From assembly GCA_003255065.1 (NCBI GenBank), contig QAOA01008075.1, positions 322,608 to 386,607 on the forward strand: a stretch of DNA of 64,000 bases, given 5' to 3'. Of the stretch, positions 38,973 to 50,679 are shown piece after piece. This DNA comes from Cercis canadensis (taxonomy: Eukaryota; Streptophyta; Magnoliopsida; Fabales; Fabaceae). Both the position numbers and the translations under genes were made by a program. The notes beneath the pieces were generated by a model. The model searched no databases. It was given only the letters and a program-made list of their open reading frames with translations, and had not been told where the DNA came from. Position 1 is the first letter of the stretch. Each line of letters opens with the position of its first letter.

Positions 38973-41900
38973 TGTATCTGCCTCGGGACCCGTTTTCGGT
39001 TCATCCCTTTTTCTAACTCGGATATTTTTCTTATGGTTCACTTTATCTGGGACTGGACAGTTTCCTGGTGAGTCACTATATCTGCTCCGGGACCCTGTTT
39101 CGGTTCATCCCTGTTTCTAAATGTTTCTAACTCGTATATTTTTATTATAATGCGCTTTATCGAGGACGGGACAGACTCCTGGCGAGTCACTATATCTGGC
39201 CCGGGACCCGCTTTCGGTACATCCCTGTTTCTAACTGTTTCTCACTCAGATATTTTTCTTACGGTTCACTGTATCTAGGGCTAGACAGTTTCCTGGTGAG
39301 TCACTATATCTACCCCGGGACCCTTTTTCTGTTAATCCCTGTTTCTAACTGTTTCTTACTCGGATATTTTTCTTATGGTTCACTGTATTTGGGGATGGAC
39401 AGTTTCCGGGTGAGTCACTATTTAAGGCCCAAGGCCCTTTTTCGGTTCATACCTGTTTCTGAGTCAGATATTTTTCTTATGGTTCCCTGTATCTGGGACT
39501 GGACAGTTTCTTGGTGAGTCACTATATCTGCCCCAGGACCCTGTTTCGGTTCATCCCTGTTTCTAACTGTTTCTTACTTGGATATTTTTATTTTGTTTCA
39601 CTGTATCTGGGGCTGGACAGTTTCCTGGTGAGTCACTATATCTGCCCCGGGAACCTGTTTGAGTTCATCCCTGTTTCTAACTCGGATATTTTTCTTATGG
39701 TTCACTATATCTGGGGCTGCATAGTTTCCTGATGAGTCACTATATCTGGCCCAGGGCCCTGTTTCGGTTCGTCCCTATTTCTGACTCGGACATTTTACTT
39801 ATGGTTCACTTTATCTGGGACTGGACAGTTTCCGGGTGAGTCACTATATCTGCCCCGGGACCCTGTTTCGGTTCATCCCTATTTCTAAATGTTTCTAACT
39901 TGAATATTTTTCTTATAATTCACTGTATCTAGTATTGGACAGTTTCCTGGTGAGTCACTATATCTGCCTCGGGAGCCGTTTTCTGTTGATCCCTTTTTTC
40001 TAACTCAGATATTTTGCTTATGGTTCACTGTACCTGGGGCTGGACAGTTTCCTGGTGAGTCACTATAAATGCCCCGGGTCCCTTTTTCGGTTCTTCCTAG
40101 TTTCTAACTGTTTCTAACTTGGATATTTTTCTTTTGGTTCACTGTATCTGGTGCTGACAGATTCCTGGTGTGTCACTATATCTGCCGCGGGATCCTGTTT
40201 CGGGTCATCCCTGTTTCTAACTGTTTCTTGCTTGGATATTTTCTTTTGGTTCACTGTATCTGGGGCTGGACAGTTTCCTAGTGAGTCACTATATCTGCCC
40301 CGGGACCCTGTTTCAGTTAATCCCTGTTTCTAACTCGGATATTTTTCTTACGGTTTACAGTATCTGGGGCTGCATAGTTTCCTGGTGAGTCACTATATCT
40401 GCCTCGGGACCCTGTTTCGATTCATCCCTGTTTCTAAATGTTTCTAACTCGGATATTTTTCTTATAGTTCACTGTATAGAGGACTGCACAGTTTCCTGGT
40501 GAGTCACTATCTCTGCCCCGGGGCCCTGTTTCGGTTCATCCCTGTTTCTAAATATTTTTAACTCGAATATTTTTCTTATAATTCACTGTATCTAGGACTG
40601 GACAGTTTCCTGGTGAGTCACTATATCTGCCTCGGGAGCCGTTTTCTGTTGATCCCTTTTTTCTAACTCAGATATTTTGCTTATGGTTTACGGTACCTGG
40701 GGCTAGACAGTTTCCTGGTGAGTCACTATAAATGCCCCGGGACCCTTTTTCGGTTCATCCTAGTTTCTAACTGTTTCTAACTCGGATATTTTTCTTATAG
40801 TGCACTGGATCGAGGACCGGACAGATTCCTGGCAAGTCACTATATCTGCCCCGGGACCCGCTTTCGGTACATCCCTGTTTCTAACAGTTTCTGGCTCAAA
40901 TATTTTTCTTACGGTTCACTGTATCTAATGCTAGACAGTTTCCTGGTGAGTCACTATATCTACCCCGGGACCCTGTTTCTGTTCATCCCTGTTTCTAACT
41001 GTTTCTTACTCGGATATTTTTCTTATGGTTCATTATATCTGGGGCTGGACAGTTTCCGGGTGAGTCACTATTTAAGGTCCAGGGCCCTGTTTCGGTTCAT
41101 CCCTGTTTCTGAGTCAGATATTTTTCTTATAGTTCCCTGTATCTGGGACTGGACAGTTTCCTGGTGAGTCACTATATCTGGCCCAGGACCCTGTTTCAGT
41201 TCATCCCTGTTTCTAAATCGGATATTTTTCTTATGGTTCACTGTATTTGGGGCTGGATAGTTTCCTGGTGAGTCACTATATCTGGCCCAGGGCCCTGTTT
41301 CGGTTCGTCCCTATTTCTGACTCGGATATTTTTCTTATGGTTCACTTTATTTGGGACAGGACAGTTTCTTGGTGAGTCACTATATCTGCCCCGGAACCCT
41401 GTTTCGGTTCATTCCTCTTTCTAAATGTTTCTAACTCGGATATTTTTCTTATAGTTCACTGTATAGAGGACTGCACAGTTTCCTGGTGAGTCACTATCTC
41501 TGCCCCGGGACCCTGTTTCGGTTCATCCCTGTTTCTAAATATTTCTAACTCGAATATTTTTCTTATAATTCACTGTATCTAGGACTGGACAGTTTCCTGG
41601 TGAGTCACTATATCTGCCTTGGGAGCCGTTTTCTGTTCATCCCTTTTTCTAACTCAGATATTTTGCTTATGGTTCACTGTACCTGGGACTAGACAGTTTC
41701 TTGGTGAGTCACTATATCTGCCCCGGAACCCTGTTTCGGTTCATCCCTGTTTCTAAATGTTTCTAACTCGGATATTTTTCTTATAGTTCACTGTATCGAG
41801 GGCTGGACAGATTCCTGGTGAGTCACTATATCTGCCCCAGGACCCGTTTTCGGTTCATCCCTGTTTCTAACTCGGATATTTTGCTTATGATTCACTGTAC

Positions 41901-44900
41901 CTGGGGCTGGACAGTTTCCTGGTGAGTCACTATATATGCCCCGGGACCCTTTTTCGGTTCATCCCAGTTTCTAACTGTTTCTAACTCGGATAATTTTCTT
42001 TTGGTTCACTGTATCTGGGGCTGGACAGTTTCCTGGTGAGGCAATATATCTGCCTCGAGACCCGTTTTCGGTTCATCCCTTTTTCTAACTCGGATATTTT
42101 GCTTTCTATATCTGCCTCGGGACCCGTTTTCGGTTCATCCCTATTTCTAACACGGATATTTTGCTTATGGTGCACTGTACCTGGGGCTGGATAGTTTCCT
42201 GTTGAGACACTATATCTGCCCTGGGACCCTTTTTCGGTTCATCCCTGTTTCAAAATGTTTGTAACTCGGATATTTTTCTTATAATTCATTGTATCTATGA
42301 CTGGACAGATTCCTGGTGAGTCACTATATCTGCCGCGGGACCCTGTTTCGGTTCATCCCTGTTTCTAACTCAGATATTTTTCTTCTGGTTCACTGTATCT
42401 GCCTCGGGACCCGTTTTCGGTTCATCTCTTTTTCTAACTCGGATATTTTTCTTATGGTTCACTTTATCTCGGACTGGACAGTTTCCTGGCGAGTCACTAT
42501 ATCTGCTCCGGGACCCTGTTTCGGTTCATCCCTGTTTCTAAATGTTTCTAACTCGTATATTTTTCTTATAGTGCACTTTATCGAGGACTGGACAGACTCC
42601 TGCCGAGTCACTATATCTGCCCCGGGACCCGCTTTCGGTACATCCCTGTTTCTAACTTTTTCTCACTCAAATATTTTTCTTACGGTTCACTGTATCTAGG
42701 GCTAGACAGTTTCCTGGTGAGTCATTATATCTACCCAGAGACCCTGTTTCGGTTCATCCCTATTTCTAACTCGGATATTTTTTTTATGGTTCACTGTATC
42801 TGGGGCTGGACAGTTTCCTGGTAAGTCACTATATCCGTTTCCTGGTGAGTCACTATATCTGCCCCGGGACCCTGTTTCGGTTCATCCCTGTTTCTAACTC
42901 AGACATTTTTCTTCTGGTTCACTGTATCTGGAGCTGGATTGTTTCTTGTTGAGTTACTATATCTGGCCTAGGGCCATTTTCGGTTCATCCCTGTTTCTGA
43001 CTCTGATATATTTCTTATGGTTCACTGTATCTGGGGCTGGACAGTTCCCTGGTGAGTCATTATATATGCCCCGGGACCCTGTTTCGGTTTATCCCTATTT
43101 CTAACTCGGATATTTTGCTTATGGTGCACTGTACCTGGGGCTGGACAGTTTCCTGGTGAGACACTATATCTGCCCCGGGACCCTTTTTCGGTTCATACCT
43201 GTTTCTAAATGTTTCTAACTTGGATATTTTTCTTATAATTCACTGTATCTATGACTGGACAGATTCCTGGTGAGTCACTATATCTGCCCCGGGACCCTTT
43301 TTCGGTTCATCCCTGTTTCTAACTCAGATATTTTTCTTCTGGTTCACTGTATCTGCCTCGGGAACCGTTTTAGGTTCATCCCTTTTTCTAACTCGGATAT
43401 TTTTCTTATGGTTCACTTTATCTGGGACTGGACAGTTTCCTGGTGAGTCAATATATCTGCTCCGGGACCCTGTTTCGGTTCATCCCTGTTTCTAAATGTT
43501 TCTAACTCGTATATTTTTCTTATAGTGCACTGTATCGAGGACAGGACAGATTCCTGGCGAGTCATTATATCTGCCCCGGGACCCGCTTTCGGTACATCCC
43601 TGTTTCTAACAGTTTCTGACTCAGATATTTTTCTTACAGTTCACTGTATCTAGGGCTAGACAGTTTCCTGGTGAGTCATTATATCTACCCCGGGATGCTG
43701 TTTCTGTTCATCCATGTTTCTAACTGTTTCTTACTCGAATATTTTCTTATGGTTCACAGTATCTGGAGCTGGACAGTTTCCGGGTGAGTCACTATTTCAG
43801 GCCCAGGGCCCTGTTTCGGTTCATCCCTTTTTCTGAGTAAGATATTTTTCTTTTGGTTCACTGTATCTGGGGCTGGACAGTTTCCTGGTGAGTCACTATA
43901 TCTGCCACAGGACCCTGTTTCGATTCATCCCTGTTTCTAAATGTTTCTAACTCGAATATTTTTCTTATAATTCACTGTATCTAGAACTGGACAGATTTCT
44001 GGTGAGTCACTATATCTGCCCCGAGACCCGTTTTCGGTTCATCCCTGTTTCTAACTCGGATATTTTTCTTATGGTTCACTGTATCTGGGGCTGGACCATT
44101 TCCTGATGAGTCACTATATCTGCCCCGGGACCCTGTTTCGGTTCATCCCTGTTTCTAACTCAGATATTTTTCTTCTGGTTCACTGTATCTGGAGCTGGAT
44201 AGTTTCCTGTTGAGTTACTATATCTGGCCTAGGGCCATTTTCGGTTCATCCCTGTCTCTGACTCTGATATATTTCTTATGGTTCATTGTATCTGGGGCTG
44301 GACAGTTTCCTGGTGAGTCATTATATCTGCCCCGGGACCCTGTTTCGGTTTATCCCTATTTCTAACTCGGATATTTTGCTTATGGTTCACTGTACCTGGG
44401 GCTGGACAGTTTCCTGGTGAGACACTATATCTGCCCCGGGACCCTTTTTCGGTTCATCCCTGTTTCTAAATGTTTGTAACTCGGATATTTTTCTTATAAT
44501 TCACTTTATCTATGACTGGACAGATTCCTGGTGAGTCATTATATCTGCCCCGGGACCCTGTTTCGGTTCATCACTTTTTCTAACTCGGATATTTTTCTTA
44601 TGGTTCACTTTATCTGGGAGTAGACAGTTTCCTAGTGAGTCACTATATCTTCTCTGGGACCCTGTTTCGGTTCATCCCTGTTTCTAAATGTTTCTAACTC
44701 GTATACTTTTCTTATAGTGCACTGTATCGAGGACCGGACAGATTCCTGGCGAGTCACTATATCTGCCCCGGGACCCTATTTCTGTTCATCCCTGTTTCTA
44801 ACTGTTTCTTACTCCGATATTTTTCTTATGGTTCACTGTATCTGGGGCTGGACAGTTCCCGGGTTAGTCACTATTTCAGGCCTAGGGCCCTCTTTCGGTT

Positions 44901-46479
44901 CATCCCTTTTTCTGAGTCAGATATTTTTCTTACGGTTCCCTGTATCTGGGACTGGACAGTTTCCTAGTGAGTCACTATATCTTCCCCAGGACCCTGTTTC
45001 GGTTCATCCCTATTTCTGAGTCGGATATTTTTCTTATGGTTCACTGTATCTGGGGCTACATAGTTTCCTGGTGAGTCACTATATCTGGCCCAGGGTCCTG
45101 TTTCGGTTTGTCCCTATTTCTGACTCGGATATTTTTCTTATGGTTCACTTTATCTGGGACTGGACAGTTTCCTGGTGAGTCACTATATCTGCCTAGAACC
45201 CTGTTTCGGTTCATCCCTGTTTCTAAATGTTTCTAACTCGGATATTTTTCTTATAGTTCACTGAATCGAGAACTGGACAGTTTCCTGGTGAATCACTATA
45301 TCTGCCCGGGGACCCTGTTTCGGTTCATCCCTGTTTCTAACTCGGATATTTTGCTTATGGTTCACTGTACCTGCGGCTGGACGGTTTCCTAGTGTGTAAC
45401 TAATCAGCCCCGGGACCCTTTTTGGTTCATCCCTGTTTCTAATTGTTTCTAACTCAGATATTTTTCTTTTGGTTCACTGTATCTGGGGCTGGACAGTTTT
45501 CTGGTGAGTCACTATATCTGCCCCGGGACCCTGTTTCGGTTCATCCCTGTTTCTAAATGTTTCTAACTCGAATATTTTTCTTATAGTTCACTGTATCTAG
45601 GACTGGACAGTTTCCTGGTGAGTCACTATCTCTGCCCCGGGACCCTATTTTGGTTCATCCCTGTTTCTAAATATTTCTAACTCGAATATTTTTCTTATAA
45701 TTCACTGTATCTAGGACTGGACAGTTTCCTGGTGAGTCACTATATCTGCCTCGGGAGCCGTTTTCGGTTCTTCCCTTTTTCTAACTCGGATATTTTGCTT
45801 ATGGTTCACTGTACCTGGGGCTGGACAGTTTCCAGGTGAGTCACTATATATGCCCCGGGACCCTTTTTCGGTTCATACTAGTTTCTAACTGTTTCTAACT
45901 CGGATATTTTTCTTTTGGTTCACTGTATCTGGGGCTGGACAGTTTCCTGGTGAGGCACTATATCTGCCTCGGGACCCGTTTTCGGTTTATCCCTATTTCT
46001 AACTCGATTATTTTGCTTATGGTTCACTGTACCTGGGGCTGGACAGTTTCCTGGTGAGACACTAGTTCTGCCCCGGGACCTTTTTTCGGTTCATCCCTCT
46101 TTCTAAATGTTTCTAACTCGGATATTTTTCTTATAATTCATTGTATCTATGACTGGATAGATTCCTGGTGAGTCACTATATCTGCCCCGGGACCCTGTTT
46201 CGGTTCATCCCTATTTCTAACTCGGATATTTTTCTTCTGGTTCACTGTAACTGGGGCTGACTAGTTTCCTGGTGAGTCACTATATCTGGGCCAGGGCCCT
46301 GTTTCTGTTCATCCATATTCCTGACTCGGATATTTTTCTTATAATTCACTGTATCTATGACTGGACAGATTCCTGGTGAGTCACTATATCTGCCCCGGAC
46401 CCTGTTTCGGTTCATCCCTGTTTCTAACTCAGATATTTTTTTTTTCTGGTTCACTGTATCTGCCTCGGGACCCGTTTTC

Positions 46480-47480
46480 GGTTCATCCCTTTTTCTAACT
46501 CGGATATTTTTCTTATGGTTCACTGTATCTGGGGCTGGACAGTTTCCAGGTCAGTCACTATATCAGGCCTAGGGCCCTGTTTCGGTTCATCCTTGTTTCT
46601 GAGTCAGATATTTTTCTTATGGTTCCCTGTATGTAGGACTGGACTGTTTCCTGGTGAGTCACTATATCTACCCCGGGACCCTGTTTCGGTTCATCCCTGT
46701 TTCTAACTGTTTCTTACTTGGATATTTTTCTTTTGGTTCACTGTATCGAGGACTGGACAGTTTCCTGGTGAGTCAGTAAATCTGCCCTTGGACCCTGTTT
46801 CGGTTCATCCCTGATTCTAAATGTTTCTAACTCGAATATTTTTCTTATAATTCACTGTATCTAGGACTGGACAGATTCCTGGTGAGTCACTATATCTACC
46901 CCGGGACTCTGTTTCGGTTCATCCCTGTTTCTAACTCGGATATTTTTCTTATCGTTCACTGTATCTGGGGCTGGATAGTTTCCTTGTGAGTCACTATATC
47001 TGGCCCAGGGCCCTGTTTCGGTTCGTCGCTATTTCTAACTCGGATAATTTTCTTATGGTTCACTTTATCTAGGACTGGACAGTTTCGTGGTGAGTCACTA
47101 TATCTGCCCCGGAACCCTGTTTCGGTTCATCCCTGTTTCTAAATGTTTCTATCTCGGATCTTTTTCTTATAGTTCACTGTATCGAGGACAGGACAGATTC
47201 CTGGTGAGTCACTATATCTGCCCCGGGACCCGTTTTCGGTTCATCCCTGTTTCTAACTTGGATATTTTGCTTATGCTTCACTGTACCTGGGGCTGGACAG
47301 TTTCCTGGTGAGTCACTATATATTCCCCGGGACCCTTTTCCGGTTCATCCCAGTTTCTAACTGTTTCTAACTCGGATATTTTCTTTTGGTTCACTGTATC
47401 TGGGGCTGGACAGTTTCCTGGTTAGGCACTATATCTGCCTCGGGATCCGTATTCCGTTCATCCCTATTTCTAACTTGGAT
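46480..47480. repeat. Shared 1-kb segment, left copy (partner 61,580-62,575)
   Basis: CCTGTATGTAGGACTGGACTG at 46,631/61,730 and CTTATCGTTCACT at 46,951/62,049 give offsets of 15,099 and 15,098. The pair shares TTTCCA(G/A)GTCAGTCAC, ATATCAGGCC(T/C)AGGG and CTTACTTGGATAT in order. The match ends near 47,480/62,575. It links Domains II and IV across the whole of Domain III. Confidence 0.84.
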
Positions 47481-48497
47481 ATTTTTCCTATGGTTCACTT
47501 TATCTGGGACTGGACAGTTTCCTGGTGAGTCACTATATCTTCTCCGGGACCCTGTTTCGGTTCATCCCTGTTTCTAAATGTTTCTAACTCGTATATTTTT
47601 CTTATAGTGCACTTTATCAAGGACTGGACAGACTCCTGGCAAGTCACTATATCTGCCCCGAGACCCGTTTTCGGTACATCCCTGTTTCTAACTGTTTCTG
47701 ACTCAGATATGTTTCTTACGGTTCACTGTATCTAGGGCTAGACAGTTTCCTGGTGAGTCACTATATCTACCCCGGGACCCTGTTTCGGTTCATCCCTATT
47801 TCTAACTCGAATATTTTTCTTCTGGTTCACTGTATCTAGGGCTGGATCGTTTCCTGGTGAGTCACTATATTTCATCCCTGTTTCTAACTCGGATATTTTT
47901 CTTCTGGTTCACTGTAATTGGGGCTGACTAGTTTCCTGGTGAGTCACTATATCTGGGCCACGGCCTTGTTTCGGTTCATCCCTATTCTTGACTCGGATAT
48001 TTTTCTTATGGTTCACTTTATCTGGGACTGGACAGTTTCCTTGTGAGTCACTATATCTGCCCCGGGACTCTGTTTCGGTTCATCCCTGTTTCTAAATTTT
48101 TCTAACTCGGATATTTTTCTTATAGTTCACTGTATCGAGGACGGACAATTTCCTGGTGAGTCAATATATCTGGCCCAGGGCCCTGTTTTGGTTCGTCCCT
48201 ATTTCTGACTCGGATATTTTTCTTATGTATCACTTTATCTGGGACTGGACAGATTCCTGGTGGGTCACTATATCTGCCTCGGGACCCTGTTTCGGTTTAT
48301 CCCTGTTTCTAACTCGGATATTTTTCTTCTGGTTCATTGTAACTGGGGCTGACTAGTTTCCTGGGGAGTCACTATATCTGGGACAGGGCCCTGTTTCGGT
48401 TCATCCCTATTCCTGACTCGGATATTTTTCTTATGGTTCACTTTATCTGGGATTGGACAGTTTCCTGGTGAGTCACTATATCCGCCCCGGGATTATC

Positions 48498-48876
48498 TGC
48501 CCCGGGACTCTGTTTCGGTTCATCCCTGTTTCTAAATTTCTCTAACTCGGATATTTTTCTTATAGTTCACTGTATCGAGGACGGACAATTTCCTAGTGAG
48601 TCAATATATCTGGCCCAGGGCCCTGTTTTGGTTCGTCCCTATTTCTGACTCGGATATTTTTCTTATCTATCACTTTATCTGGGACTGGACAGATTCCTGG
48701 TGAGTCACTATATCTGCCTCAGAACCCTGTTTCGGTTCATACCTGTTTCTAACTCGGATATTTTTCTTATAGTTCACTGTATCGAGGACGGACAGTTTCC
48801 TAGTGAGTCACTATATCTGCCCCAGGACCCTGTTTCGGTTCATCCCTGTTTCTAAATTTTTCTAACTCGAACATTT
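48498..48876. repeat. Shared segment with 25,141-25,525 (right copy), locally multiplied
   Basis: Constant offset of 23,357 to the left copy. The same private monomer pair (CGAGGACGGACAATTTCC, then TTATGTATCAC with GGTTCGTCC) also occurs at about 48,060-48,260, 50,880-51,080 and 51,340-51,510, making this one of the more mobile short segments in Domain III. At 48,491 this copy begins at a 15-bp partial duplication (TATCCGCCCCGGGAT followed by TATCTGCCCCGGGAC), giving a 119-bp monomer between TTCGG landmarks at 48,395 and 48,514. Confidence 0.83.
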
Positions 48877-49496
48877 TTCTTATTGTTCACTGTATGGAGG
48901 ACTGGACAGTTTCCTGGTGAGTCATTATCTCTGCCCCGGGACTCTGTTTCGGTTCATCCCTGTTTCTAAATATTTCTAACTCGAATATTTTTCTTATAAT
49001 TCACTGTATCTAGGACTGGACAGTTTCCTGGTGAGTCACTATATCTGGCTCGGGAGCCATTTTCGGTTCATCCCTTTTTCTAACTCGGATATTTTGCTTA
49101 TGGTTCACTGTACCTGGGGCTGGACAGTTCCTGGTGAGTCACTATATATGCCCCGGGACCCTTTTTCGGTTCATCCCAGTTTATAACTGTTTCTAACTCG
49201 GATATTTTTCTTTTGGTTCACTGTATCTAGGGCAGGACAGTTTCCCTGTGAGGCACTATATCTGCCTCGGGAACCGTTTTCGGTTCATCCCTATTTCTAA
49301 CTCGGATATTTTGCTTATGGTTCACTGTACCTGGGGATGGACAGTTTCCCGGTGAGACACTATATCTGCCCCGGGACCCTTTTTCGGTTCATCTCTATTT
49401 CTAAATGTTTCTAACTCCGATATTTTTCTTATAATTCACTGTATCTATGACTGGACAGTTTCGTGGTGAGTCAATATATCTGCCCCGGGACCCTGT

Positions 49497-50679
49497 TTCG
49501 GTTCATCCCTGTTTCTAACTCAGATATTTTTCTTCTGGTTCACAGTATCTGCCTCGTGACCCGTTTTCGGTTGATCCCTTTTTCTAACTCGGATATTTTT
49601 CTTATGGTTCACTTTATCTGGGACCGGAGAGTTTCCTGGTGAGTCACTATATCTGCTCTGGGACCCTGTTTCGGTTCATCCCTGTTTCCAAATGTTTCTA
49701 ACTCGTATATTTTTCTTATAGTTCACTGTATCGAGGACTGGACAGTATCCTGGTGAGTCACTATATCTGCCCCGGGACCCTGTTTTGGTTCATCTCTGTT
49801 TCTAACTCGGATATTTTGCTTACGGTTCATTGTACCTGGGACTGGACAATTTCCTGGTGAGTCATTATATCTGCTCCGGGACCCTGTTTCGGTTCATCCC
49901 AGTTTCTAAATGTTTCTAACTCGTATATTTTTCTTATAGTGCACTGTATCGAGGACTGGACAGTTTCCTGGTGAGTAACTATATCTGCCCCGGGACCCTA
50001 TTTCGGTTCATCCCTGTTTCGAACTCAGATATTTTTCTTCTAGTTCACAGTATCTGCCTCGGGACCCGTTTTCGGTTCATCCCTTTTTCTAACTCGGATA
50101 TTTTTCTTATGGTTCACTTTATCTGGGACTGGACAGTTTCCTGGTGAGTCACTATATCTGCTCCGGGACCCTGTTTCGGTTCATCCCTGTTTCTAAATGT
50201 TTCTAACTCGTATATTTTTCTTATAGTTCACTGTATCGAGGACTGGACAGTATCCTGGTGAGTCACTATATCTGCCCCGGGACCCTGTTTCGGTTCTTCC
50301 CTCTTTCTAACTCGGATATTTTGCTTATGGTTCACTGTACCTAGGATTGGACAGTTTCCTGGTGAGTCACTATATCTGCTCCGGGACCCTGTTTCGGTTC
50401 ATCCCAGTTTCTAAATGTTTCTAACTCGTATATTTTTCTTATAGTGCACTGTATCGAGGACTGGACAGTTTCCTGGTGAGTAACTATATCTGCCCCGGGA
50501 CCCTGTTTCGGTTCATCCCTGTTTCTAACTCAGATATTTTTCTTCTAGTTCACAGTATCTGCCTCGGGACCCGTTTTCGGTTGATCCCTTTTTCTAACTC
50601 GGATATTTTTCTTATGGTTCACTTTATCTAGAACTGGACAGATTCCTGGTGAGTCACTATATCTGCCTCGGGACCCTGT
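49497..50679. repeat. 505-bp five-monomer higher-order repeat, 2.3 copies
   Basis: The same landmark occurs at 49,497, 50,002 and 50,507, and CAGTATCTG follows with the same 505-bp spacing (49,543, 50,048 and 50,553). 505 equals 69 + 104 + 114 + 104 + 114. The order is the CACAGTATCTG 69-mer, a GGGACCGGA or GGGACTGGA 104-mer, a CGTATATTTTTCTTATAG 114-mer, a TTTTGCTTA 104-mer, and a second CGTATAT 114-mer. The third copy keeps only its first two monomers (50,507-50,679). The same 505-bp spacing of 69-mers is seen at 1,755/2,260 and 13,789/14,294. Confidence 0.88.
50002..50070 (+). repeat. 69-bp monomer class (35-bp internal deletion), example
   Basis: The TTCGG landmarks at 50,002 and 50,071 are 69 bp apart. 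The missing 35 bp is the stretch between the two internal TATCTG motifs, so CACAGTATCTG runs directly into CCTCGGGACCCG. This equals one internal segment (35 bp) and fits a crossover between the two most similar segments of the monomer. The class occurs dozens of times, always with CCTCGGG or a close variant after the join, which points to one founding deletion later copied around the array. In Domains I and III the join reads CACAGTATCTG; in Domain II it reads CACTGTATCTG. Confidence 0.93.

Larger units (their letters stand above)
30300..47870. repeat. Domain II of the array (type-2 monomer set)
   Basis: Monomers with CACTATTTAAGGCCCAGGG recur near 33,030, 35,175, 36,562, 37,930, 39,421 and 41,070, with TTTCAGG variants near 34,518, 43,793 and 44,873. 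Other markers are GGTTCCCTGTATCTGGGAC with GAGTCAGATAT, GGGCTGCATAGTTTCC, TTCTTACTTGGATAT, and 69-bp units reading CACTGTATCTGCCTCGGG. The common Domain I monomer with CTGACTAGTTTCC is rare here. Spacing of the TTTAAGG marker, mostly 1.26-1.65 kb, shows a loose higher-order repeat. The right edge is sharp, at the deletion join at 47,870/47,871. Confidence 0.8.
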
